Shown here piece after piece: positions 1 through 5,403 of a stretch of 5,403 nt of DNA. The notes under the pieces were generated by a model, which did no database searches, was not told the DNA's origin, and was given only the letters and a program-made list of their open reading frames with translations. This DNA comes from Syntrophomonadaceae bacterium (GTDB lineage: Bacteria > Bacillota > Syntrophomonadia > Syntrophomonadales > Syntrophomonadaceae). The position numbers and the translations under genes were made by a program. The stretch spans positions 1 to 5,403 of the forward strand of contig JAQVWB010000140.1 in assembly GCA_028698695.1 (NCBI GenBank), given 5' to 3'. Position 1 is the stretch's first letter, and each line of letters opens with the position of its first letter.

Positions 1-166
1 ATGCAGTAAAAGTGCCTTCCAGTTTCTGGACCAGGAAGTAAACCGGATTATAACGCTGTTAGTTCCCGACCAGTTTTATGCCGTCAGTCAGTTTTATAAT
101 GATTATAGTGCGGTCGAAGATCGAGAAATAATCGAGATGTTTAACCGCAACCAGACAATTAATTAA
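1..166 (+). CDS. phosphoribosyltransferase-family protein, C-terminal fragment
   Basis: An open frame enters from the left edge (first complete codon at position 2) and ends at TAA 164-166, giving about 54 residues of a C-terminus. The readable end contains FYAVSQFYNDYS followed by VEDREIIEMF. This resembles the C-terminal signature of a family of stand-alone bacterial phosphoribosyltransferase-like proteins (roughly PEPFYAVGQFYEDF, then an acidic D-E-E-V-I-x-L-L helix). The PRPP-binding loop and the rest of the fold would lie left of the window, so activity and substrate cannot be judged. The gene converges on yyaC and their ends overlap by 8 bp. The family call rests on remembered sequence similarity of a short segment and is moderately sure; no specific substrate is proposed. 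Confidence 0.7.
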   Translation, partial: CSKSAFQFLDQEVNRIITLLVPDQFYAVSQFYNDYSAVEDREIIEMFNRNQTIN

Positions 167-761
167 TACCAACGCTGGCCTGTGTCCCCACCTGGCGTTC
201 AAACCGAATTAAAGCCAAATACAGACTGCGGGCAATAATGTCTGCCATACTATACACTACATGCAAGCGCGTGTTTTGTAATACCTGCTGTTCCAAAAAT
301 CCACCTACATTAACTACCCCGGAGATATAAAAATCACCTACCTCGGGCAAATCTTTATTTAGAGCGCTACCGGGCTTTAATTTCCCCGGCTTAACATTAA
401 TGTAGCCCACGCGACTGGCATTACCCAGGCAAGCATCTATAGCTACTATTAAGGCATTATTATGGCGCCCATTTATATCCTGTAATATATCAAGAAGATT
501 AACCGCATGAGTTGGTCTCTCCAGGCACCCATACACCAATGCACCACTATGCAATCCCTTCAAACGGGTTCCTGCCAAAGGCCCCAGACAATCACCAGTT
601 GCCCGGTCCGTACCTATAGGCATAAAAACCAGTGGTCGACTATAATCCTGATTCATTTCCAGCAGCAATCGGTATATCTGAGTAGATATAAACGAAATAG
701 AGTTACTATCTTCATAATGAATGGAATTATCAGCAACATTTCTGTAACCGGGAATTTGCAC
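159..761 (-). CDS. yyaC: YyaC, GPR-protease-like sporulation protein (DUF1256)
   Basis: This is a 200-residue protein, the usual length for the YyaC family found in endospore formers. The family is related in fold to GPR, the protease that degrades small acid-soluble spore proteins at germination; YyaC itself has no firmly established substrate. Recognisable segments are IGTDRATGDCLGP at residues 49-61, YGCLERPTHAVNL at 77-89, VAIDACLG at 106-113, and KPGSALNKDLPEVGDFYISG at 129-148. Asp57 and Asp109 sit in contexts resembling the two catalytic aspartates of GPR, which is an inference from motif resemblance. No signal peptide or membrane segment is evident, so it should be cytosolic, probably in the forespore. 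The start is GTG at 761-759, chosen because an AGGAGGAG site lies five bases upstream. The gene is divergent from ykvI and convergent with the phosphoribosyltransferase gene. A forespore-type promoter candidate precedes it. Confidence 0.92.
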   Translation of the reverse strand: MQIPGYRNVADNSIHYEDSNSISFISTQIYRLLLEMNQDYSRPLVFMPIGTDRATGDCLGPLAGTRLKGLHSGALVYGCLERPTHAVNLLDILQDINGRHNNALIVAIDACLGNASRVGYINVKPGKLKPGSALNKDLPEVGDFYISGVVNVGGFLEQQVLQNTRLHVVYSMADIIARSLYLALIRFERQVGTQASVGIN

Positions 762-766
762 TACAA

Positions 767-774
767 CTCCTCCT
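767..774 (-). promoter_or_regulatory. ribosome binding site of yyaC
   Basis: Read on the minus strand this is AGGAGGAG, ending five bases before the GTG at 761-759. It is a near-perfect Shine-Dalgarno sequence and is the reason the non-ATG start is preferred. Confidence 0.85.
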
Positions 775-790
775 ACCAGGTATTTCTATA

Positions 791-819
791 ATTCTTAACA
801 AATGGCATACAAATTATGC
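791..819 (-). promoter_or_regulatory. candidate sigma-F/sigma-G type promoter for yyaC
   Basis: On the minus strand GCATA (819-815) is followed after exactly 15 bases by GTTAAGAAT (799-791). The forespore sigma-F consensus, as remembered from Bacillus, is about GYATA, N14-16, GGNNANANT. The -35 matches fully, and the -10 matches four of its five fixed positions (the second G is T). Transcription would start near 784, about ten bases before the Shine-Dalgarno site. A forespore promoter fits the sporulation role of YyaC. The motif is short and the DNA AT-rich, so chance is possible. Confidence 0.45.
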
Positions 820-843
820 GGTATTTCCGTCGGTGCCGGAATA
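805..843. repeat. two adjacent short inverted repeats in the yyaC/ykvI divergent region
   Basis: The first is GCATA (805-809), five bases, then TATGC (815-819). The second is TTCCG (825-829), seven bases, then CGGAA (837-841), extendable by two pairs (822-823 with 842-843) if the T at 824 is bulged. Both lie between the two divergent starts, and the right arm of the first is the -35 candidate of yyaC. They could be operator half-sites or small leader hairpins of the ykvI transcript. Stems of five pairs are weak evidence alone. Confidence 0.3.
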
Positions 844-861
844 TTTATCAATATAACGGTA

Positions 862-869
862 AGAGGAGA
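862..869 (+). promoter_or_regulatory. ribosome binding site that sets the ykvI start
   Basis: AGAGGAGA lies here with AGGAG at 864-868, eight bases before the ATG at 877. The alternative in-frame ATG at 802 has no purine-rich site before it (upstream sequence ATTCTTAACA). This site therefore decides the start in favour of 877. Confidence 0.8.
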
Positions 870-876
870 CGAGCAA

Positions 877-1971
877 ATGTTACCTGGTAAGGCAAGATTT
901 ATGCTGGTAAGCGGATATCTGGGTGCTGTAATCGGCGCCGGTTTTGCTTCCGGGCAGGAAATAGTTCAGTTCTTTGTAGTATATGGGGGGTTTGGTTTAA
1001 AAGGTTGTATATTAGCCGGTGCTCTATTTGCTATATTGGGAGGGGTGCTGCTATCAGGGGCCCATCGGCACAAAAAATCAAACTATCAGAATCTGCTGCA
1101 AACTTGGTTAGGAGTGAGAGCCGGCGCCATTTTTGATATATTATTGGCATTATTTCTGTTTTTGGGAATAAGCACTATGTTATCAGCCAGTGGAGCAGTA
1201 TTTTATGAGCACCTTTATTTACCGAAAGGCTTAGGGGTGTTTATAAGCTACAGTGTTGTAATGCTACTATTATTTATCGGCAAAAAGGGATTAATAGCAT
1301 CCTATAATATACTGGTGCCAATAAAAATTGTTTTATTACTAATAATATCGAGCTATTTATGCTGGGGCATGCCTCATAAGGAAGTCGTCAGCTTTACAGC
1401 CTTTGGAGTTCCTGCAGGCCAAGCCAGATGGGCGTTGTCAGCGATACTGTATGTGGCATATAACTTTACGCTGGCTATGGTAGTATTAACAGAATATCAA
1501 ACCGTTACCAGTCGTCGGGATGGCGTTATCGGAGCCATGTGGGGCGGTTTGATTCTGGGCGTTTTGGTAATATTGAACTATATGGCACTCACTCGTTTTA
1601 TGCCTACAGTTATTCATTATCAAGTTCCGATGTTATATATATCGGGACAAATTTCACCGTTAGCAAAAAATATATATACGCTGGTTTTATGGATAGGAAT
1701 AATAACTACTGCCATAGCTAACGCCTATGGCATTACTCAGCGGGTCGCCCATTTTATGAAGATACGATTTCAGTTAGGTCTGGTTGTGTGCATGACTTTA
1801 GCCTTGCCGCTTTCCATGCTGAGTTTTTCTCAATTGGTCGGAACCATATATCCATTGTTTGGTCTGCTGGGTATTATACTAATGTTATCTTTGCTGTTGA
1901 AAGAGGGAAAAGACATTGTTGGGGAGATATATTATAATATAGAACAGTTATACCGTACCCGAAGGAGGTAA
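877..1971 (+). CDS. ykvI: YkvI-like polytopic membrane protein (APC superfamily, substrate unknown)
   Basis: From ATG 877 the protein has 364 residues. An in-frame ATG at 802 would add 25 residues but lacks a ribosome binding site and would push the typical family N-terminus inward. The opening stretch GYLGAVIGAGFASGQEIVQF (13-32) is the strongest family signature: it matches the glycine-rich first helix and following E-I-V segment of YkvI proteins, distant relatives of the amino-acid/polyamine/organocation transporters. About ten hydrophobic helices can be read, near residues 8-26, 41-60, 84-108, 118-135, 146-164, 184-205, 217-238, 264-284, 298-315 and 320-342. The basic C-terminus ends in TRRR. 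It is an inner-membrane protein and probably a transporter; no substrate is established for the family. Its stop codon lies inside the selA ribosome binding site, so the two genes are likely co-transcribed and translationally coupled. A role in selenium or serine supply is only a guess from position. No convincing sigma-A promoter was found upstream; TATAAT at 787-792 lacks a -35. Confidence 0.85.
   Translation: MLPGKARFMLVSGYLGAVIGAGFASGQEIVQFFVVYGGFGLKGCILAGALFAILGGVLLSGAHRHKKSNYQNLLQTWLGVRAGAIFDILLALFLFLGISTMLSASGAVFYEHLYLPKGLGVFISYSVVMLLLFIGKKGLIASYNILVPIKIVLLLIISSYLCWGMPHKEVVSFTAFGVPAGQARWALSAILYVAYNFTLAMVVLTEYQTVTSRRDGVIGAMWGGLILGVLVILNYMALTRFMPTVIHYQVPMLYISGQISPLAKNIYTLVLWIGIITTAIANAYGITQRVAHFMKIRFQLGLVVCMTLALPLSMLSFSQLVGTIYPLFGLLGIILMLSLLLKEGKDIVGEIYYNIEQLYRTRRR
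1910..1938 (+). promoter_or_regulatory. candidate sigma-A promoter for selAB inside the end of ykvI
   Basis: AAGACA (1910-1915, four of six matches to TTGACA) is followed by a 17-base spacer and a perfect TATAAT (1933-1938). The expected transcription start is near 1945, leaving a leader of about 30 bases with the selA Shine-Dalgarno site correctly placed inside it. Spacing and -10 are ideal, but the region is AT-rich coding sequence, so this is a candidate only. Confidence 0.45.
1962..1969 (+). promoter_or_regulatory. selA ribosome binding site overlapping the ykvI stop codon
   Basis: AAGGAGGT is an essentially full-strength Shine-Dalgarno sequence. Its AGGAGG core (1963-1968) is the last two arginine codons (AGG AGG) of ykvI and runs into the ykvI TAA (1969-1971). 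The selA GTG follows seven bases after the core. Ribosomes terminating on ykvI would sit directly on this site, which indicates translational coupling. Confidence 0.88.
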
Positions 1972-1975
1972 GCAG

Positions 1976-3376
1976 GTGAGTAGTTTAAGAAACATCCCTT
2001 CTATAGATGAACTGCTTTTACAGGACGAAATCCGTAGTCTGGGTAAGGAATTTAACCATGAGTTTATAGCCAATCTGCTGCGTCGGGCAGTAGGAATAGT
2101 GCGGGAGGAATTACGTAAATCACAGGCGGTACTTGAAAAAGCAGCTATTAATCATCGGATACTGGCTGTTTTTAATGCGGAAATTCATAAATCTGCCCGG
2201 GGGACCCTTCAAACGGTAATTAATGCGACCGGCGTAGTATTGCATACTAACCTGGGTCGGGCAGTACTGTCTAACCGGGCTATTGAATATATGGTTGAAA
2301 TGGCGGGTCATTACAATAACCTGGAAATGGACTTGCCAACCGGGGAACGCGGTTCCCGTTATGTGCATGTGGAACAACTATTAAAAGAGATTACTGGTGC
2401 AGAAGCGGCTCTGGTGGTAAATAATAATGCTGCTGCAGTAATGCTGGGGCTAAATACCCTGGCGGCCGGCAAAGAGGCGATTGTATCACGGGGGCAACTG
2501 GTGGAAATTGGAGGAGCCTTCAGGATTCCTGAAGTAATGAAACTTAGCGGGGCCATTTTAAAAGAAGTAGGCACAACCAATAAAACCTACAACCGGGACT
2601 ATGAACAGGCTATTAATGAAAATACCGCCCTGCTGTTTGCCGCCCATACTTCCAATTATAAAATAGAAGGCTTCACTGCAGAGGTAGCCTTGCAAGAACT
2701 GGTCGAGTTGGGTAACAAGTACGCCTTACCGGTTATGCAGGATTTAGGCAGTGGAATTTTATACCCTATGCAGCAATGGGGATTAAGAGAAGAACCTACC
2801 GTACAGGAGTGTGTAAAAAGCGGAGCGGATATAATAACCTTTAGCGGGGACAAGCTGCTGGGAGGTCCGCAGGCAGGTATAATTCTGGGAAAAAAACCAT
2901 TGATAGAAGCTATGAAGGAAAATCAGCTGACCCGGGCATTACGCGTGGACAAACTGACCATTGCTGCTCTGGAAGGCACGCTATTGGAATACCTGAGCGG
3001 CAACCCGGCGGTCAACATTCCAGTGTTAAGGATGTTATGCCAGTCCCCACAAGAATTACTGTATCAGGCACAACAGTTATATAAGCAGGCTAATGACCAA
3101 TTATTAGACCATACCAACATCGAAACTATTGAAATCGTGGAAGTGGAGGATATGGTAGGCGGAGGGGCTTATCCCACTTATCGTATTCCTGGCTGGGGAG
3201 TAGCAATTAAGTTTCAGGGAATAACTCTGGATCAAATAGCAGGACAGTTGCGGTTAACGCAACCAGCTCTGCTTACCCGCCGGCAGGATGATAAAATGCT
3301 GATCAGCGTCAGAACCCTTCAGGTTGGTGAAGACGAACAAATTATGGGTTTAATTCAGTCGGTGCTTCAAAACTAG
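1976..3376 (+). CDS. selA: SelA, L-seryl-tRNA(Sec) selenium transferase (selenocysteine synthase)
   Basis: SelA is a cytosolic PLP enzyme that converts Ser-tRNA(Sec) to Sec-tRNA(Sec) with selenophosphate. In bacteria it works as a large homo-oligomer (a decamer is known from E. coli and Aquifex). This protein has 466 residues, close to the 463 of E. coli. An N-terminal tRNA-binding helical domain covers about residues 1-75 (LRNIPSIDELL onward). The large PLP domain begins near VINATGVVLHTNLGRAVLS (81-99), followed by YNNLEMDLPTGERGSRY (113-129) and VVNNNAAAV (147-155). The PLP lysine is Lys293 in FSGDKLLGGPQAG (289-301), the most diagnostic motif. A small C-terminal domain follows. Nothing key appears missing. 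The start is GTG 1976, supported by AAGGAGGT seven bases upstream. It lies four bases after ykvI and fifteen before selB. The selA-selB order is the common bacterial one. Confidence 0.98.
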   Translation: MSSLRNIPSIDELLLQDEIRSLGKEFNHEFIANLLRRAVGIVREELRKSQAVLEKAAINHRILAVFNAEIHKSARGTLQTVINATGVVLHTNLGRAVLSNRAIEYMVEMAGHYNNLEMDLPTGERGSRYVHVEQLLKEITGAEAALVVNNNAAAVMLGLNTLAAGKEAIVSRGQLVEIGGAFRIPEVMKLSGAILKEVGTTNKTYNRDYEQAINENTALLFAAHTSNYKIEGFTAEVALQELVELGNKYALPVMQDLGSGILYPMQQWGLREEPTVQECVKSGADIITFSGDKLLGGPQAGIILGKKPLIEAMKENQLTRALRVDKLTIAALEGTLLEYLSGNPAVNIPVLRMLCQSPQELLYQAQQLYKQANDQLLDHTNIETIEIVEVEDMVGGGAYPTYRIPGWGVAIKFQGITLDQIAGQLRLTQPALLTRRQDDKMLISVRTLQVGEDEQIMGLIQSVLQN

Positions 3377-3384
3377 GAAAGGGG
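3375..3384 (+). promoter_or_regulatory. ribosome binding site of selB
   Basis: AGGAAAGGGG overlaps the last two bases of the selA TAG stop and ends seven bases before the TTG start at 3392. It supports the TTG start and suggests coupling of selB translation to selA. Confidence 0.7.
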
Positions 3385-3391
3385 CAAAAGG

Positions 3392-5293
3392 TTGAAAAGA
3401 CTTATTATCGGTACGGCAGGGCATATTGACCACGGTAAGACTACCCTCGTAAAAGCACTTACCGGCATAGAAACTGACCGCTTAAAAGAGGAAAAACAAC
3501 GTGGTATTTCTATTGAGCTGGGATTTGCTCCATTTGTTCTTCCCAATGGACAAAAAGCTGCTATTGTTGATATGCCGGGTCATGAACGCTTTATTCGCCA
3601 TATGCTGGCGGGGGCCTTTGGTATAGATATAGTTATTTTAACCATAGCAGCTGATGAAGGGATAATGCCACAGACGCGTGAACATATGGATATTATAGAA
3701 CTGTTGGGGGTTAAAAAAGGGGTAGTAGCTCTGACTAAAAAAGATTTGGTTGATGAGGAATGGCTTATGCTGGTCGAAGATGAAGTACAGCAATACTTAA
3801 AAGGCAGCCTGTTAAATGATGCTCCCATTATTCCGCTGTCAGCAGCAACAGGCGAAGGACTTCCTCAACTACTGGAAGTGCTGGAAAAACTGGCCGGGGA
3901 GGTACAGGAAAAACCGGCCTTTGGACATGCACGTCTGCCGATTGACCGGGTATTTACCATTTCCGGTTTTGGTACGGTAGTAACCGGAACCTTGTGGTCA
4001 GGACAAATAAATGTAGGCGAAACCCTGGAGTTAATGCCGGAGCAAAAACAGGTTAAAGTCCGGAATCTGCAGGTTCATGGCGATAAAGTAAATACGGCTT
4101 ATGCGGGTCAGCGTGTAGCAGTTAATTTACAGGGGGTTGATGTTGCGGAAATAAATCGGGGGAACCTATTAGCCACCAGCGGGTTTCTGCAACCTTCTTA
4201 CCGGGTTGACTGCCGTTTACGGTTATTAAAATCCTCAGTTCGGCAAATAAAGAACTGGAGTCGTATCCGTTTTCACCTGGGAACTGAAGAAGCCATGGGT
4301 CGGGTGGCGTTGCTGGACAGGGATGAACTGCTTCCCGGAGAAGAAACTTACGCGCAAATAGTGCTGGAAAAGCCCATTGTATGTTATAAAGGGGATCCTT
4401 TTGTAATTCGCTATTACTCTCCGGTAACAACTATCGGCGGTGGTACGATAATTGATGCTAATGCACCCAGACAAAAACGTTTTCGTGAAGATATACTGGA
4501 ACAATTAGCCACAAAAGAAGAAGGCAGTTTATACGATATAATATTGCAGGAAATTGAAGCCCGTCCCCAGCAGGTTGTTAATCTGAACGGATTAGTCAAA
4601 GCGACCGGAGCAACCGGGGAACAGGTTGGCAACGAATTGGACCAACTGTTGGAAGATGAAAAAATTCAGAAACTACAAACCGGAGAATATATAAGTGCCA
4701 ATGGATTAAATGCTATTTATCAAAATCTGGAGGATACTCTAAAAACCTATCATGAACGGTATCCATTGCGAAGTGGCTACTCAAAAGAAGATTTGCGCAG
4801 TCGGTTATTTCCTCATATGAATGGAAAAGTTTTCAATGCCGTATTAGGGATTCTGGAAAATAAAGGGCAGTTAGTAAATCGTAATAATTTGGTAGCACTG
4901 GCTACGCATGAAACCTCTCCCGGGGAAAAAGAACAGCAAATAATTGCCCGGATTATGGAAGAGATAACCGGGAACTTATTCACTCCTCCGGGCGTAGAAG
5001 AAATACGTGACCGTACAGGGGCAGACGAAACCCTGTTTACAGAAATACTTTCCTATCTTTTAACTACCGGCAAAATAGTAAAATTAAGCGGTGATATTTA
5101 TTTTGCAGCCCAGGCAATTGAAAACGGAAAATCTTTACTGGCAGAATATTTCAGCCGCGAAAAAGAATTAAGTCTGGCAACGGCCAGAGATTTGTTTAAT
5201 ACATCTCGTAAATATGCGGTGCCTTTGATAGAATATTACGATAAAACTCGTTTTACTCGTCGGGTTGGAGATATAAGAATTAAGACCGATTAG
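3392..5293 (+). CDS. selB: SelB, selenocysteine-specific translation elongation factor
   Basis: SelB is the EF-Tu-like GTPase that binds Sec-tRNA(Sec) and places it at in-frame UGA codons by also binding the SECIS hairpin in the mRNA. The protein has 633 residues, within the usual range. GTPase motifs: GHIDHGKTT (10-18), RGISIELGF (37-45, switch I), DMPGHERF (60-67), TKKD (115-118), with SAATGEG (150-156) as the G5 region. Two beta-barrel domains follow, from about 180 (LPIDRVFTISGFGTVVTGT at 182-200) to about 355. The C-terminal winged-helix repeats run from about 365 to 633. The last contains TSRKYAVPLIEYYDKTRFTR (604-623) then RVGDIR (624-629), the conserved SECIS-binding end. The start is TTG 3392, which places IIGTAGHIDHGKT at its usual distance from the N-terminus and has AAAGGGG seven bases upstream. 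The gene appears intact, without in-frame stops. It follows selA by 15 bp and is surely in the same operon. Confidence 0.98.
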   Translation: MKRLIIGTAGHIDHGKTTLVKALTGIETDRLKEEKQRGISIELGFAPFVLPNGQKAAIVDMPGHERFIRHMLAGAFGIDIVILTIAADEGIMPQTREHMDIIELLGVKKGVVALTKKDLVDEEWLMLVEDEVQQYLKGSLLNDAPIIPLSAATGEGLPQLLEVLEKLAGEVQEKPAFGHARLPIDRVFTISGFGTVVTGTLWSGQINVGETLELMPEQKQVKVRNLQVHGDKVNTAYAGQRVAVNLQGVDVAEINRGNLLATSGFLQPSYRVDCRLRLLKSSVRQIKNWSRIRFHLGTEEAMGRVALLDRDELLPGEETYAQIVLEKPIVCYKGDPFVIRYYSPVTTIGGGTIIDANAPRQKRFREDILEQLATKEEGSLYDIILQEIEARPQQVVNLNGLVKATGATGEQVGNELDQLLEDEKIQKLQTGEYISANGLNAIYQNLEDTLKTYHERYPLRSGYSKEDLRSRLFPHMNGKVFNAVLGILENKGQLVNRNNLVALATHETSPGEKEQQIIARIMEEITGNLFTPPGVEEIRDRTGADETLFTEILSYLLTTGKIVKLSGDIYFAAQAIENGKSLLAEYFSREKELSLATARDLFNTSRKYAVPLIEYYDKTRFTRRVGDIRIKTD

Positions 5294-5403
5294 CAGGTAA
5301 TAAGCCTTCGAGGAAAGAATAGAAGGACAAGTCTTTAGACAAATTAAATCTGCCTTTGACAAAAACTGACAACCAAAATTGTTTAATGTCGGGGGTGCTC
5401 AAA
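5294..5403 (+). other. intergenic tail after selB with the edge of a possible next gene
   Basis: No complete gene lies here. There is no hairpin followed by a T run, so no intrinsic terminator for the sel operon is visible; CCTTC (5305-5309) and GAAGG (5322-5326) could pair over a 12-base loop but no T run follows. The last 13 bases, GGGGGTGCTCAAA (5391-5403), can be read in two ways. They may be the first strand of an eight-pair acceptor stem, as in tRNA(Sec), which would make this the edge of selC. Or they may be a strong Shine-Dalgarno site (GGGGGTG) just before a start codon outside the window. The sequence ends too early to decide. Confidence 0.35.
5356..5387 (+). promoter_or_regulatory. 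weak promoter candidate after selB
   Basis: A perfect TTGACA (5356-5361) is followed 20 bases later by TTTAAT (5382-5387, five of six matches). The spacer is longer than the usual 16-18 bases, and the best 17-spaced alternative (TTGTTT) is poor. Initiation would fall near 5394, in the terminal G run, which suits a stable-RNA gene better than a Shine-Dalgarno site. TGACAA occurs twice here, ten bases apart (5357-5362 and 5367-5372). Confidence 0.25.

Noticed and set aside
171..199. Inverted repeat AACGC...GCGTT near the end of yyaC as a terminator
   Set aside because: The stem has only five pairs with a 19-base loop and no T run on either strand, and it lies inside the yyaC coding region.
507..791. 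A 94-codon plus-strand open frame antisense to yyaC
   Set aside because: It has no ribosome binding site before its ATG and no family-like composition, and it lies almost wholly opposite the well-supported yyaC gene, so it is a shadow frame.
852..857. TATAAC as a -10 element for ykvI
   Set aside because: No -35 lies at proper spacing, and transcription would begin within the ykvI ribosome binding site.
802..876. Longer ykvI N-terminus starting at ATG 802
   Set aside because: No Shine-Dalgarno site precedes it, whereas the in-frame ATG at 877 has AGAGGAGA at ideal distance and gives the usual family N-terminus.
1951..1970. Possible SECIS-like or SD-blocking hairpin before selA
   Set aside because: E. 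coli selAB is known to carry a SECIS-like element upstream of selA. Here only a four-pair stem (TACC 1956-1959 with GGTA 1967-1970) can be drawn, which is too weak to call.
1976..5293. In-frame UGA or selenoprotein candidate within the sel genes
   Set aside because: Both selA and selB read through without internal stop codons and end at TAG and TAG with expected family C-termini.
5305..5326. CCTTC...GAAGG hairpin as the sel operon terminator
   Set aside because: It has five pairs over a 12-base loop and no following T tract, so it does not look like an intrinsic terminator.

Overview
The window looks like chromosomal DNA from an anaerobic, endospore-forming member of the Firmicutes, most likely a clostridial or syntrophomonad-type organism. 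A YyaC-type sporulation protein points to a spore former, and SelA plus SelB point to an organism that makes selenoproteins. The base composition is moderate to AT-rich, and Shine-Dalgarno sites are strong and AGGAGG-like. Three of the four genes with a visible start use GTG or TTG. The genus cannot be fixed from this sequence.

Layout, left to right. Positions 1-166 (+) are the C-terminal end of a phosphoribosyltransferase-family protein. Its stop overlaps the stop of the convergent yyaC gene (159-761, -), a GPR-protease-like sporulation protein. A divergent intergenic region of about 115 bp (762-876) separates yyaC from a rightward cluster. It holds a forespore-type promoter candidate for yyaC and two small inverted repeats. 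The cluster is ykvI (877-1971, ten-helix APC-like membrane protein of unknown substrate), selA (1976-3376, selenocysteine synthase) and selB (3392-5293, selenocysteine-specific elongation factor), with gaps of 4 and 15 bp. The last 110 bp (5294-5403) contain no complete gene. They carry a TTGACA element and a terminal G-rich stretch that could be either the first bases of a tRNA gene (possibly selC) or the Shine-Dalgarno site of the next gene.

How the genes work together. SelA converts Ser-tRNA(Sec) to Sec-tRNA(Sec) using selenophosphate. SelB then delivers that tRNA to ribosomes paused at UGA codons next to a SECIS hairpin. Selenophosphate synthetase (selD) and tRNA(Sec) (selC) are also required, but neither is visible as a complete gene here. 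The least explained point is the tight linkage of ykvI to selA: the selA Shine-Dalgarno site is made of the last two arginine codons and the stop codon of ykvI. A good sigma-A-like promoter candidate inside the end of ykvI may also let selAB be expressed on its own. No mobile elements, CRISPR arrays, pseudogenes or complete RNA genes were seen, and most of the window is ordinary core-genome content.
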